The position numbers and the translations under genes were made by a program. Shown one piece after another: positions 50,782-59,545 of a DNA stretch of 64,000 nucleotides. Position 1 is the stretch's first letter. Each line of letters begins with the position of its first letter. Below the pieces are notes generated by a model, which did no database searches, had not been told where the DNA came from, and was given only the letters and a program-made list of their open reading frames with translations. This DNA is from CAIKNB01 sp041658705 (lineage in GTDB: Bacteria > Patescibacteriota > Patescibacteriia > 2-12-FULL-60-25): positions 62,001 through 126,000 of the forward strand of contig JBAZZT010000003.1 in NCBI GenBank assembly GCA_041658705.1, written 5' to 3'.

Positions 50782-51575
50782 TGGCCGTAAATCCCTATTC
50801 CGCCGCCCTGGACCAAGCTTTTGCAGAGCTGGGGAAATTAGCGCAAAGCGAAAGATCCGAAGCGCGCCGCTTAGCGCAGACTTTGGAGTTGCTGGATAGG
50901 ACGGGAGGATTGCGGGACAAGAAGGTGCTTGAGCTCGGTTCGTCGATCGGCGTGCTGCTCGTGGCTTTAGGCAAACTCGGCGCGCAGGCGCAGGGTTTGG
51001 ATAAATTCGTCTTCCCCGAAACCCACGACAGCCCATTCCGCCTCTCGCTGCAGGATTTTGAGCAGGCGAGCGCCGTGTGGAAAAACAACAACGTGAGCCT
51101 CTTGCCGCATGATTTGGCCGAGAGATTGCCCTTTGCCGACGGCACCTTTGACGTCGTGGTGTGCAACGCGGTCATCGAACACATCCATGGCATCCACAAG
51201 CAACTGTTCCAAGAAGTGCGGCGCGTTTTGAAGCCCGGCGGACGCTTCGTCTTCACCACGCCCAATCTCGCCATGTTGCTGAAGCGCGTACGTTTTATCT
51301 TCGGCCGTTCGCCCAACTGGGACATCCAGGATTATTTCAAGCAGGCGGCGCAGTTCACGGGACACATCAGGGAGTTCACGGTGCCTGAATGCCGCCGGAT
51401 GCTCGCCTGGTCCGGCTTCGGCGGGATAAAAGTTTATTCGCGTCCCACCTATTTTTCTTGGCGTCAGTTGAAGATGCCTAAGCTGTGGCACCGCCTGCTC
51501 TTGCAGGGCGTCTCGCTCATCTCGCCTGACATGGGCGACCTGATTTTTGCTATCGGCCGTAAGCCGCAAAGTTGA
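50781..51575 (+). CDS. Class I SAM-dependent methyltransferase
   Basis: 264 aa. KKVLELGSSIGVLLVALGKLG is a somewhat divergent motif I (SS for CG), then LPHDLAERLPFADGTFDVVVCNAVIEHIHGIHKQLFQEVRRVLKPGGRFVFTTPN. Overlaps the previous methyltransferase by one base and is followed by a GT2 gene after 1 bp. Probably acts on the same growing chain. Confidence 0.85.
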   Translation: MAVNPYSAALDQAFAELGKLAQSERSEARRLAQTLELLDRTGGLRDKKVLELGSSIGVLLVALGKLGAQAQGLDKFVFPETHDSPFRLSLQDFEQASAVWKNNNVSLLPHDLAERLPFADGTFDVVVCNAVIEHIHGIHKQLFQEVRRVLKPGGRFVFTTPNLAMLLKRVRFIFGRSPNWDIQDYFKQAAQFTGHIREFTVPECRRMLAWSGFGGIKVYSRPTYFSWRQLKMPKLWHRLLLQGVSLISPDMGDLIFAIGRKPQS

Positions 51576-51576
51576 T

Positions 51577-52398
51577 ATGTCCGACAAGATTCAAGCTAGC
51601 GCGACCATGCTTACTTATAATAACGCGGCGACGGTCGCCAAGGCTTTGGAATCGGTAGCGGAGTTCGAGGATATCCTGGTCTTGGATGGGGGCAGTACGG
51701 ATGGGACTTTGGAGATCGCACGGAGTTTCGGGGCGCGCATCGAAAAACAATCCGATGCGCCAGGCAAAATCAGCGATTTTACCCAGGTACGCAAAAGATC
51801 GTTCGAGCTGGCCAAGTTCGACCGCGTGATGTACATCGACTCCGATGAATTGGCGGATCCTGAACTCAAGACGGAATTCAGACGCCTCGCGTCAGCCGAC
51901 GAGTTCAGCGCTTTCCGCGTGTCGCGCGTGCCGGTGATTGAGGGCCAGATCATCAAATATAGTCCGTTCTTGCCGGACTGGAGCATCCGCTCGGTGGATC
52001 GGCGGACTGCGCATTGGGCAGAGAAAAAACGTGTGCATGAACATTTCAAGTTAGACCCGGGCGTCAAGCTGGTCGATCTGCGCGGCTCCTTGTTGATTCC
52101 GTGGGAGTCAGCGGAAAAATATCGTGCGCGCGACAGGTATTATTTATCCCTGGCTTTCACCAAAGACCAGACCGGGCGCTCGACTTTGCGCCGCTTGGCG
52201 CAGACTTTGGCCAAGAATATTTTTTTGGCCGTCAAGTCGCTGCTGGTCTGGATGTATTACGCGATCAGATACGGCCGCACCGGCGCTGTCATGCCCTGGA
52301 GATACGAATGGCGTTTCATCCGATATTATCTGCTCATCATGCAGGAGCGGTTCAAACAATATGTCAAAGGATCTGGCTATAAACCGCCTACCGCCTGA
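51577..52398 (+). CDS. Glycosyltransferase family 2 (GT-A fold)
   Basis: 273 aa from the ATG at 51577, 1 bp after the preceding stop; the upstream ATG at 51547 overlaps that gene. QASATMLTYNNAATVAKALESVAEFEDILVLDGGSTDGTLEIARSFGARI is a GT2 N-terminus; RVMYIDSDELADPEL supplies the DxD-like metal site. The C-terminal third has hydrophobic, basic segments that may contact the membrane. Resembles LPS/heptosyl II-type GT2 enzymes (WaaE/KdtX-like), which is inference. Confidence 0.83.
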   Translation: MSDKIQASATMLTYNNAATVAKALESVAEFEDILVLDGGSTDGTLEIARSFGARIEKQSDAPGKISDFTQVRKRSFELAKFDRVMYIDSDELADPELKTEFRRLASADEFSAFRVSRVPVIEGQIIKYSPFLPDWSIRSVDRRTAHWAEKKRVHEHFKLDPGVKLVDLRGSLLIPWESAEKYRARDRYYLSLAFTKDQTGRSTLRRLAQTLAKNIFLAVKSLLVWMYYAIRYGRTGAVMPWRYEWRFIRYYLLIMQERFKQYVKGSGYKPPTA

Positions 52399-53107
52399 AT
52401 TCGCGTCTCTCGCGGGTAAGCTTTTGAGCAGCCGGGTGTATCCGGAATTTTTTCCGTTGCGCGGCGACGAGCGCGTCTTGAACATCGGTTGCGGCGACGG
52501 TCCGCAGATCGCGATTTACGCCGGACGCTTTGCGCACATGACATGTTTGGATATCCAAACGCAGCGTCTCGAAAAATCCCGCGCCTTGTCCCAAGCTTTA
52601 GGTTTGAACAACCTTGATTTCATCCAGACCAACGTGGAACAGATTCCGTTGTCGGATGCGTCATACGACGTCATCTTGGCCATCGACATCATCGAGCACG
52701 TGGAGCATCCGGAGCGGCTGTTGGCTGAAGCGCGGCGCTTGCTCAAGCCGGGCGGAAAGATGCTCATGACTTTTCCGGCTATGCATGACAGATTCGTGGA
52801 GACTTTGTCTTGGCTGCGCCATTTCGGTAAAGCGCGAACGGCCAAAATCGCATGGCATCCGGATGATCATGCGCACGAGTTGCCGGTGCGCGAGTGGCGC
52901 AAAAAATGCGAGCAAGCCGGTTTCATCTTCGAATCCAGCCGCGCCACCACGCTTTTCCCGCCGCTGCACCTGTACGGCGTGCCGCGCTTCTGGTTTTCGA
53001 ACGGATTGATCCACGCTGTCGATTCCAACCTCGCGCGCCTGCCAGGACTTCAAAATCTCGGGCAAACTGTTATGATGAGTTTTGGCAAGAAAGAAGCTGG
53101 AAGCTAG
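52361..53107 (+). CDS. Class I SAM-dependent methyltransferase
   Basis: 248 aa from the ATG at 52361, overlapping the GT2 gene by 38 bp; the much earlier ATG of the frame (52124) is deep in the GT2 gene and rejected. ERVLNIGCGDGPQIAIYAG (motif I, ~residue 30), CLDIQTQRLEKSRALS, IPLSDASYDVILAIDIIEHVEHPERLLAEARRLLKPGGKMLMTFPA. Last gene of the 49939-53107 operon, followed by a word-type hairpin. Confidence 0.85.
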   Translation: MSKDLAINRLPPEFASLAGKLLSSRVYPEFFPLRGDERVLNIGCGDGPQIAIYAGRFAHMTCLDIQTQRLEKSRALSQALGLNNLDFIQTNVEQIPLSDASYDVILAIDIIEHVEHPERLLAEARRLLKPGGKMLMTFPAMHDRFVETLSWLRHFGKARTAKIAWHPDDHAHELPVREWRKKCEQAGFIFESSRATTLFPPLHLYGVPRFWFSNGLIHAVDSNLARLPGLQNLGQTVMMSFGKKEAGS

Positions 53108-53161
53108 AATCTAGAAGCTGGAAGTTGGAAGCTAGAATTCAAGATTCTAGCTTCTAGATTC
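53107..53161. repeat. Word-repeat hairpin (GAATCTAGAAGCT / AGCTTCTAGATTC)
   Basis: Perfect 13 bp arms at 53107-53119 and 53149-53161, with extra GGAAGCTAGAA words inside. It begins at the stop codon of the methyltransferase gene. Confidence 0.8.
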
Positions 53162-53195
53162 CAGATTCAAGTCCCCCAGCTTCTTGTTTCCCCGC

Positions 53196-54326
53196 ATGAA
53201 AATCAACTACATCACCGAGGCTCGGTTTCCCACGGAAAAAGCGCATGGCTGGCAGATCGCCAAGATGTGCGAGGCTTTTGCTGAACTTGGGCACGAGGTC
53301 GAGCTGGTCATTCCCGACAGACGCAATACCATCACTCAAACGGCGCAAGAGTTTTATAAGTTGAAAGTCGATTTCAAGATTACGCGCTTGCCGGTGTTCG
53401 ATGCTTTGGCCATCGCCTGGCTGCCGCGTCTGCCGGCGTTCATCTTGACCGAGATTTCTTTTTTGCGCGCCGTGCGGCGTTGGGCCAAAACGCAGCCGCC
53501 GGGAAAAGCTTTGGCCTTCACACGCGACCAATTTTTGGCTCATGTCTTGAGGCGAACGGATTGGACGCGTGCTTTCGAGGTGCATGACATCACGCCGCGT
53601 TTTTTTTGGCTGCATAAAAGATTGGCGCGCGTGCTTGATTTCATCGTCACGACCAACGAATGGAAAAAACGCGAGATAGAGAAACGCTGGGGCAAGCGCA
53701 GGGCAAAAATAATTTCTTTGCCTAACGCCATAGACCTTGTGCCGTATCGCGACATGCCGGATAAGGCCGAGTCGAAAAAATCCTTAGGCTGGAGTGAAAA
53801 CAAAAAATACGTCCTCTACACCGGACATCTGTACGCTTGGAAAGGCGTTTACGTCTTGGCCGAGGCCTCGAAGTTTTTGCCCGCCGACGTACAGATCGTG
53901 ATGGTGGGCGGAACGCCTGAAGATCATGCCCACTTGCAGACGTATCTCACAGAACACGCATTGGATAAAGTGACGCTGGTGCCGCACGTGGCGCATGAAA
54001 AACTCATGCTTTACATGGCGGCCGCGGATTGTTATGTGTTGCCCAACTCCGCCAAGTATTGGCATTCGCTATACACGACTTCGCCCATCAAACTGTGGGA
54101 ATATCTGGCCGCCAGACGGCCGCTCGTCGCGAGCGATCTACCGAGCATCCGCGAACTAGTCAACGAGACGGAAGTGATTTACGTCGTTCCCGATGATCCG
54201 CAAGCGCTGGCCCGCGGAATCGACCAAGCCTTGCGCGACGAACCCGGCAAAGTCGAAGCCGGATGGACGAGAGTGAGCCGGCAGACCTGGCGCAGCCGAG
54301 CGGAAAAAATCATGCAAGCCGTATGA
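53196..54326 (+). CDS. Glycosyltransferase (GT4-like)
   Basis: 376 aa from the ATG at 53196. INYITEARFPTEKAHGWQIAKMCEAFAELGHEVELVIP is the acceptor-side start, VTTNEWKKREIEKRWGK and LPNAIDLVPYRD the linker, VLYTGHLYAWKGVYVLAEA and VLPNSAKYWHSLYTTSPIKLWEYLAARRPLVAS the donor side, where Glu of KLWEYLA takes the second Glu position. The stop overlaps the flippase start by 4 bp. Confidence 0.85.
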   Translation: MKINYITEARFPTEKAHGWQIAKMCEAFAELGHEVELVIPDRRNTITQTAQEFYKLKVDFKITRLPVFDALAIAWLPRLPAFILTEISFLRAVRRWAKTQPPGKALAFTRDQFLAHVLRRTDWTRAFEVHDITPRFFWLHKRLARVLDFIVTTNEWKKREIEKRWGKRRAKIISLPNAIDLVPYRDMPDKAESKKSLGWSENKKYVLYTGHLYAWKGVYVLAEASKFLPADVQIVMVGGTPEDHAHLQTYLTEHALDKVTLVPHVAHEKLMLYMAAADCYVLPNSAKYWHSLYTTSPIKLWEYLAARRPLVASDLPSIRELVNETEVIYVVPDDPQALARGIDQALRDEPGKVEAGWTRVSRQTWRSRAEKIMQAV

Positions 54327-55690
54327 AGAATGTCTTTTCCAGCATCGCCACGGGCTCGGTGGTAATCACGGCTTCTCGTGCGATGCTTAAAGTTTTGTCC
54401 TTCGGCAGTTATGTCCTGGTCCTGCAGCGTTTGTCGCTGCATGATTACGGCGTGGTGAGTTTGGCGCTGTCCATTTCGGGACCGGTCTTGGCTTTGAGCG
54501 GTTTGGGCTTGGATGACCTCTTGTCGTCGAACGGCGCCCGCGCGCGCGGCGAAGGCAAAGCAGAAGAGTTTGCGCATACGCTGCGCGGTTTCGTCTACGT
54601 GAAATTCGCGATCCTGGTCGCGATCACGATTGCGCTGATTTTCGGCAGGACGCTGTTGGGCGACAAGTATCGCGATCTTTTGGAACAATTTTTCATCCCG
54701 CTCATCGCCTGGATTTGGGTCGTCAACATCCGTTGGTTGGCGGATATGCTGTTGCAGATGCGCGAGCTGTTCACGCGTTACGCCAAAGCTAACGTGATCG
54801 AGAATTCCGTGCGCTTGTGCGTGGTCATCGGCTTGTATCTGACCGACCGCATCGATATCTCGACGGTCATCTGGTCTTACGTGGCGGCTAAGCTCATCGC
54901 CTCGTTTTTTACCTTGGGCATCGTGCGCGGGACGCTGGGTCGGGAGCGGCACTTCGTACGCTCGTTGAAAGATTATTGGCAGTTCATCCGAACCAAAGGT
55001 TTTTGGGAAATCATCCGCATGCAGATCGGTAGCCTGTTGTCCGGGGTAGGCATGTGGATCGTCGGGTTCATCCTGGGCCTCGAGGCAGTCGCCGTCTACT
55101 CATTCGTCTCGATCATGAATTCACTGGTTAGCCAGATGACTCCATTTCGACAGATACTTTATCCCATCATGGCGCGCTTGAGTCCCGAGGCAGCGGCCAG
55201 CAGCTTCACTGCGCGGCGCATGTCCAAATATTCGTTTTGGCTGGCCGCGGCGCTCATTCCGCTCTCGATGATCGTCGCCCCGATAGGCATCGGCATCTTC
55301 GTCCCCAAATATCTGCCGGCCATTCCAGTCTTTTATCTCATGGTCTGGACCCAACTCCTGGTGGCCGCGACCGTGAGCCACGGGCCGTTCATGTATGCCA
55401 GGAACGAACAGAAATATATGCTTGGGCTGTCGTTTTTCGGCATGCTCTCGTCTTTGACGCTGGCTCCGCTGTTGATTTGGCTCATGGGACTTTACGGCGC
55501 GGTGCTGGAAAACCATATCTCGGGAACCATCATCGCTTACTTGCGCGAACGCCGCTTGAGGAAAAAACACGCCATCACGACTTTCAGCTTCCGTGATCTG
55601 TTCGTGTTCGATAAGACCGACCGCGAATTTCTGCGCCGCTTCGGTGAGTTCATCCATCTCAAGCTAAAAACCAAGCTTTCGCGGGGTTAG
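54323..55690 (+). CDS. Wzx-type polysaccharide flippase (MOP superfamily)
   Basis: 455 aa from the ATG at 54323 (ATGA overlap). About 12-14 hydrophobic segments without signal peptide; the first is FSSIATGSVVITASRAMLKVLSFGSYVLVLQRLSLHDYGVVSLA, the usual opening of polysaccharide_synt proteins. Known role: move undecaprenyl-linked repeat units to the outer face of the membrane. Its presence with two O-antigen ligase-like proteins in the window supports a Wzx/Wzy-type pathway. Ends in a short hydrophilic tail. Confidence 0.87.
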   Translation: MKNVFSSIATGSVVITASRAMLKVLSFGSYVLVLQRLSLHDYGVVSLALSISGPVLALSGLGLDDLLSSNGARARGEGKAEEFAHTLRGFVYVKFAILVAITIALIFGRTLLGDKYRDLLEQFFIPLIAWIWVVNIRWLADMLLQMRELFTRYAKANVIENSVRLCVVIGLYLTDRIDISTVIWSYVAAKLIASFFTLGIVRGTLGRERHFVRSLKDYWQFIRTKGFWEIIRMQIGSLLSGVGMWIVGFILGLEAVAVYSFVSIMNSLVSQMTPFRQILYPIMARLSPEAAASSFTARRMSKYSFWLAAALIPLSMIVAPIGIGIFVPKYLPAIPVFYLMVWTQLLVAATVSHGPFMYARNEQKYMLGLSFFGMLSSLTLAPLLIWLMGLYGAVLENHISGTIIAYLRERRLRKKHAITTFSFRDLFVFDKTDREFLRRFGEFIHLKLKTKLSRG

Positions 55691-55740
55691 AAGCTTGCTT
55701 TACGGGTCTTGATGTATTAATATCCCCTGGAATCGATGAG

Positions 55741-55826
55741 CAATAACCAATCACCAATAATCAATAAACAATAACCATTAACCGATCAGTCACCGAAATT
55801 GGATATTGATTATTGTTTATTGCTTA
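55741..55826. repeat. CAATAA / TATTGATTATTG word-repeat hairpin
   Basis: CAATAACCAATCACCAATAATCAATA words on the left and TATTGATTATTG-TTTATTG on the right (12 bp perfect arms). Same word set as around 35.3-35.7 kb and 36.65-36.73 kb. Confidence 0.8.
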
Positions 55827-55838
55827 TTTATCCCTCCT

Positions 55839-57323
55839 ATGGCGAATAAAGAGACCATGTACGAAAAGACCACTGGCGCGCTGTATGGATCGCTGTTCAC
55901 GGCGTACGACGAACAGAAATTCGATGAGTCGGCGGCATTGTTCGAGACGCGGCATAAGCACTGGGGCATAGACCTCGAATGGTTCAAAAGCAAAAGCTGC
56001 TTGGATGCGGGCTGCGGCGGCGGCCGTTACTTGGTCGCTTTGGCGCGTTTGGGTGCGAGCCAAGTCACGGGCATCGACATCAGCCAGCCGGCGGTCGACG
56101 CGGCCAACGCCAGATTACGATCGCGTGGCCTCTCGAACGTCGCTTTGGCGCGCCTCGGTTCGGTTTTGGAACTGCCCGTCGCGAACGCTTCTTTCGACTA
56201 CGTCGTGTCATCTGGCGTGATCCATCATACGCCAAACCCGAAGAAAGGTTTCGACGAACTCACGCGCGTGCTCAAACCGGGCGGTAAACTTTTTCTTTCG
56301 GTCTACGGCCGCGGCGGTTTGTTTTGGATGGTCAACGACATCGGGCGCTTGATCGCGCGCATCGTGCCGTTCGCTTGGATGGAGGCGTTTTGGAAAGCGC
56401 TCGGCGTACCGGCCAACAAGCGTTACAACTACATGGACAACCTGTACGTGCCGTATTGCGCCAGGTTCACGCAGAGAGAAATCCTCAAATGGCTAGCGGA
56501 TGCCGGATATGAGAACGTCAGACGTCTTAAGTTCGAACGCTATGATTACGCCAAGCTCTGGTCACGCTTCATGTACGGTGAGGGTTGGCTGCAATTCTAC
56601 GCGGATAAAAAATCATATGTTCATGTGCCGCGCTCTGAAATGAAATATATTCCGCAAGACGAGATGAAGGCGCATTTCAATGAAATCAAGTATGAATGGA
56701 AAACCCACACCAGCTGGTTCTTGCGTGACGGCATCTTGGAAGAACTTGTCGCTCCCTTGGCCAAAGACAGCTTGATAGTGGATTTGGGATGCGGCAGCGG
56801 TGAAACCGAGAGGCGGCTGGCCGCAGCAGGTTATACGAATTTAGTGGGCGTGGATATCTGTAATTTTTTTCAGGCAGGGAATTTCGGTTACTTGCGTGAA
56901 TTCCACGAAAAGAACCTATCGCTTGACGAGTTGCCTATCGCATCCGATTCGGCAGATGTGGTTTTATGCATTCAGACTTTGGAACATCTTGAGAATCCCT
57001 GGCACTGCGCGCGCGAGATGTTGCGGGTGGCGAAGCCAGGAGCATTGATCGTGGTCGGTTTGCCGAATTCGCTTAGTTTGATCAATCGGCTCAAATTTCT
57101 GTTTACCGGCGACGTCGACAATTATTCGGTGAATAATTGGCATGTAGCTTGGTTTTCCAAAAGTTTATTTCTGAAATTATGGTCGGGTAAGGTCATAATC
57201 AAACGCAAGTGTTGTTCCATCGGTTATATTAAGTTGTTCAATCGGAAAATCGTATTCTCCGGCAAGACTCTGTTGGGCAAACTGCTCTCCAGAAAAATCG
57301 CTTACGTCCTAGTCAAACTTTGA
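55839..57323 (+). CDS. Tandem double methyltransferase (two SAM-binding domains)
   Basis: 494 aa from the ATG at 55839; the ATG at 55806 lies in the repeat. First domain (~1-265): SKSCLDAGCGGGRYLVALARLGASQVTGIDIS, LPVANASFDYVVSSGVIHHTPNPKKGF, VLKPGGKLFLSVYG. Second domain (~280-494): SLIVDLGCGSGETERRLAAAGYTNLVGVDI, LPIASDSADVVLCIQTLEHLENPWHC, VAKPGALIVVGLPN. The first domain closely resembles the next gene's product (57336), so that gene may be its duplicate. Two different methylations, or a chain-end pair, are possible. Confidence 0.87.
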   Translation: MANKETMYEKTTGALYGSLFTAYDEQKFDESAALFETRHKHWGIDLEWFKSKSCLDAGCGGGRYLVALARLGASQVTGIDISQPAVDAANARLRSRGLSNVALARLGSVLELPVANASFDYVVSSGVIHHTPNPKKGFDELTRVLKPGGKLFLSVYGRGGLFWMVNDIGRLIARIVPFAWMEAFWKALGVPANKRYNYMDNLYVPYCARFTQREILKWLADAGYENVRRLKFERYDYAKLWSRFMYGEGWLQFYADKKSYVHVPRSEMKYIPQDEMKAHFNEIKYEWKTHTSWFLRDGILEELVAPLAKDSLIVDLGCGSGETERRLAAAGYTNLVGVDICNFFQAGNFGYLREFHEKNLSLDELPIASDSADVVLCIQTLEHLENPWHCAREMLRVAKPGALIVVGLPNSLSLINRLKFLFTGDVDNYSVNNWHVAWFSKSLFLKLWSGKVIIKRKCCSIGYIKLFNRKIVFSGKTLLGKLLSRKIAYVLVKL

Positions 57324-57335
57324 TTTTGCGAACAT

Positions 57336-58160
57336 ATGAACGAAACACCCATTCTGAAGATACCAGTGCGACCCGAGTGGAATTTTGTCCCGTCTGAAAT
57401 CGAAAGCGAGACGGGGGGCATCTACGACGATTTATTCTCGGCCTACGACGAGAAGCGCTTCGAAGAATCGGTCGAACTTTTTCCCATGCGCCAGCAGAAG
57501 TGGGGCGTTCCGCTCGATTGGTTCAAAGACAAAGTCTGTTTGGACGTGGGTTGCGGGCAGGGGAGATTCGTCACGGCTTTGGGACGCTTGGGCGCGGTTA
57601 AAGCCATCGGCGTGGATATCAATGAGCGCGGTTTGGCGGCGGGACGCGGCCGACGCTGGTTCAAAGAGCTGAACAACGTCGAGCTCATGCGCGCATCGGC
57701 TTTGGATCTGCCGTTCCAAGACGGATATTTCGATTACGTCATCAGTTCCGGAGTCCTTTTGCTCTGTCCTGAACCGAAGCTCGGCTTCGCTGAATTGGTC
57801 AGGGTGACCAAACCTGGCGGACGCATCTTCCTCTCGATGTACGGTTCGGGCGGAATCAAATGGATGATCTACGACGTGGCGCGCGCTACGGTCGGCCGGT
57901 TCATCCCGCATCGCGTCACGCTGGCCGTCTTCAAATTCCTCGGCTTCCCGCCGAACAAACGCTACAACCTGTTGGATGACGTCTATACGCCGTACTCGCA
58001 TCGCTATACCGAGGCTGAAGTGCGCCAGTGGTTCGAGGCCGCGGGTTTCGAGAAGCTGTGGCGCGTAAAGTTCGAGCGCTACGATTACGAAAAATTCTGG
58101 AACCGCGTCTACCACGGCGAGGGCTGGTTGCAGATCATGGCGGACAAGAAAGTCGGTTGA
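57336..58160 (+). CDS. Class I SAM-dependent methyltransferase
   Basis: 274 aa. GGIYDDLFSAYDEKRFEESVELFPMRQQKWGVPLDWFKDKVCLDVGCGQGRFV aligns by eye with the start of the preceding protein (YDEQKFDESAALFETRHKHWG and so on), and GSGGIKWMIYDVARATVGRFIPHRV with its later part. Motifs: VCLDVGCGQGRFV, VDINERGL, LPFQDGYFDYVISSGVLLLCPEPK, VTKPGGRIFLSMYG. Spacing to neighbours is 12 and 2 bp, so it belongs to the same operon. Confidence 0.87.
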   Translation: MNETPILKIPVRPEWNFVPSEIESETGGIYDDLFSAYDEKRFEESVELFPMRQQKWGVPLDWFKDKVCLDVGCGQGRFVTALGRLGAVKAIGVDINERGLAAGRGRRWFKELNNVELMRASALDLPFQDGYFDYVISSGVLLLCPEPKLGFAELVRVTKPGGRIFLSMYGSGGIKWMIYDVARATVGRFIPHRVTLAVFKFLGFPPNKRYNLLDDVYTPYSHRYTEAEVRQWFEAAGFEKLWRVKFERYDYEKFWNRVYHGEGWLQIMADKKVG

Positions 58161-58162
58161 GT

Positions 58163-59536
58163 ATGGAGACGCTCTTCATCTCGATTTCGCGCGGCGGCAT
58201 AACGCGGAATTTTTTCCAGACCGGCATCATCCAAGAGCTCTTGGCCAAGGGTTTGCGTTTGGTCATCTTTACCCCGGCTTACGCGCAGCCCGAATTCGTG
58301 AGCGAGTTCGCGGCCGAAAATCTTTGGTTCGAGCCGCTCTACGATCCGCCGCGTAACAAGACCAACCAATTCTTCAACAGCTTGATGGGTCTGCTCATCT
58401 ACAACGCGACGACGGATATGATCGCCAACTTTGGCGTGTTCGACGCGTCCGAGACCAGTCCGTTCAAGTTGTACATGTATCGCGCGATCTTCAAACCGTT
58501 ATCTAAGCTTCCGTTCCTGCGCAGTTTGGCCAGGCTGGTCGATCGTGCGGTGTGCCGCGAGAAAAAATACGGTCCGGTGTTCGAAAAATACAAACCGTCG
58601 GCGGTCTTCGTGACCAACGTGGTCGAAGATCCGGATTGTTATCTGCTTAAGGCCGCGCAAGCCAGAGGCATACCCATGCTCGGCATGGCCAAGAGCTGGG
58701 ATAACCTGGCCAAGAAATCGTTGCGCGTAAAACCTGACCAGCTGCTCATCTGGAGCAAGTATCAATACGACGAGGCGGTCAAGTTCGACGATTATCGCGC
58801 CGACCAGTTGGTCATCACCGGCATCCCGCAATTCGACATCTATCGCCATCATCACGGCGTACCGGAGCGCGCGGATTTTTTCGCCAGCCTGGGATTGGAT
58901 CCCGCGAAGCGTCTCGTGACCTTCACCTCGGAAGCCAAGCTGTCCCAGGCCGATCCGGATTACGTCGACATGCTGTGGCGCGCCATCCAAGACGGCCGCA
59001 TACCTAACGCGCAGCTTTTAGTGCGTCCGCATTTCGGGTTCAGGAATGATCTGGAACGCTTCTTGCAATTCAAGGATCGTCCGAATTTGGCGCTGGATCA
59101 GGATTATAAGGCCGGAGAATTCTTTTACGACCAGACGGATTACTCATTTAGGCATTGGTCCAGGCTGGCCGCGACTTTGCTCTATGCCGACGTCGTGGTG
59201 ACGACTTTTTCCACCATCACGCTGGATGCGACCGCGGCCGGAAAACCCGTAATCAATGTGGCCTTCGACGGTTACGCGGGCCTGAAACCGAAAAAGGAAT
59301 CCATGGTGCGCTATTTCGATTTTGAACATTATCGTCCGGTGTGTGAGACCGGCGCGCCGCTCATGGCCGGGAGCGAGGAAGAGTTAATCAGCGCCGTGAA
59401 CCGCTGTTTGGCGGATAAAGACATCAACTCCGAAGGTCGCCAGCGGCTGCTCCAAGGTTTCATCGAACCGTTGGACGGCAAATCCGTCGAGCGCACGGCG
59501 CAGGCGGTGGTTGCTTTTGTCAGGAAAAACGGTTAA
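58163..59536 (+). CDS. GT-B transferase of CDP-glycerol glycerophosphotransferase-like type
   Basis: 457 aa from the ATG at 58163, 2 bp after the previous stop. METLFISISRGGITRNFFQTGIIQELL starts a Rossmann half; the C-terminal half has LVRPHFGFRNDLERFL, DYKAGEFFYDQTD and LLYADVVVTTFSTITLDATAAGKPVINVAFDG, reminiscent of the Ser-Thr-rich donor loop of teichoic-acid-type polymerases and of capsule phosphotransferases. A second protein of the same plan is encoded at 61449. Reaction not assignable; polyol-phosphate or sugar transfer is inference. Confidence 0.6.
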   Translation: METLFISISRGGITRNFFQTGIIQELLAKGLRLVIFTPAYAQPEFVSEFAAENLWFEPLYDPPRNKTNQFFNSLMGLLIYNATTDMIANFGVFDASETSPFKLYMYRAIFKPLSKLPFLRSLARLVDRAVCREKKYGPVFEKYKPSAVFVTNVVEDPDCYLLKAAQARGIPMLGMAKSWDNLAKKSLRVKPDQLLIWSKYQYDEAVKFDDYRADQLVITGIPQFDIYRHHHGVPERADFFASLGLDPAKRLVTFTSEAKLSQADPDYVDMLWRAIQDGRIPNAQLLVRPHFGFRNDLERFLQFKDRPNLALDQDYKAGEFFYDQTDYSFRHWSRLAATLLYADVVVTTFSTITLDATAAGKPVINVAFDGYAGLKPKKESMVRYFDFEHYRPVCETGAPLMAGSEEELISAVNRCLADKDINSEGRQRLLQGFIEPLDGKSVERTAQAVVAFVRKNG

Positions 59537-59545
59537 TTTAGACTC
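59534..59545 (+). promoter_or_regulatory. Leaderless -10 element of the third amidotransferase
   Basis: TAATTT (59534-59539), overlapping the stop codon of the upstream gene, then 6 nt to ATG (59546). Confidence 0.5.
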
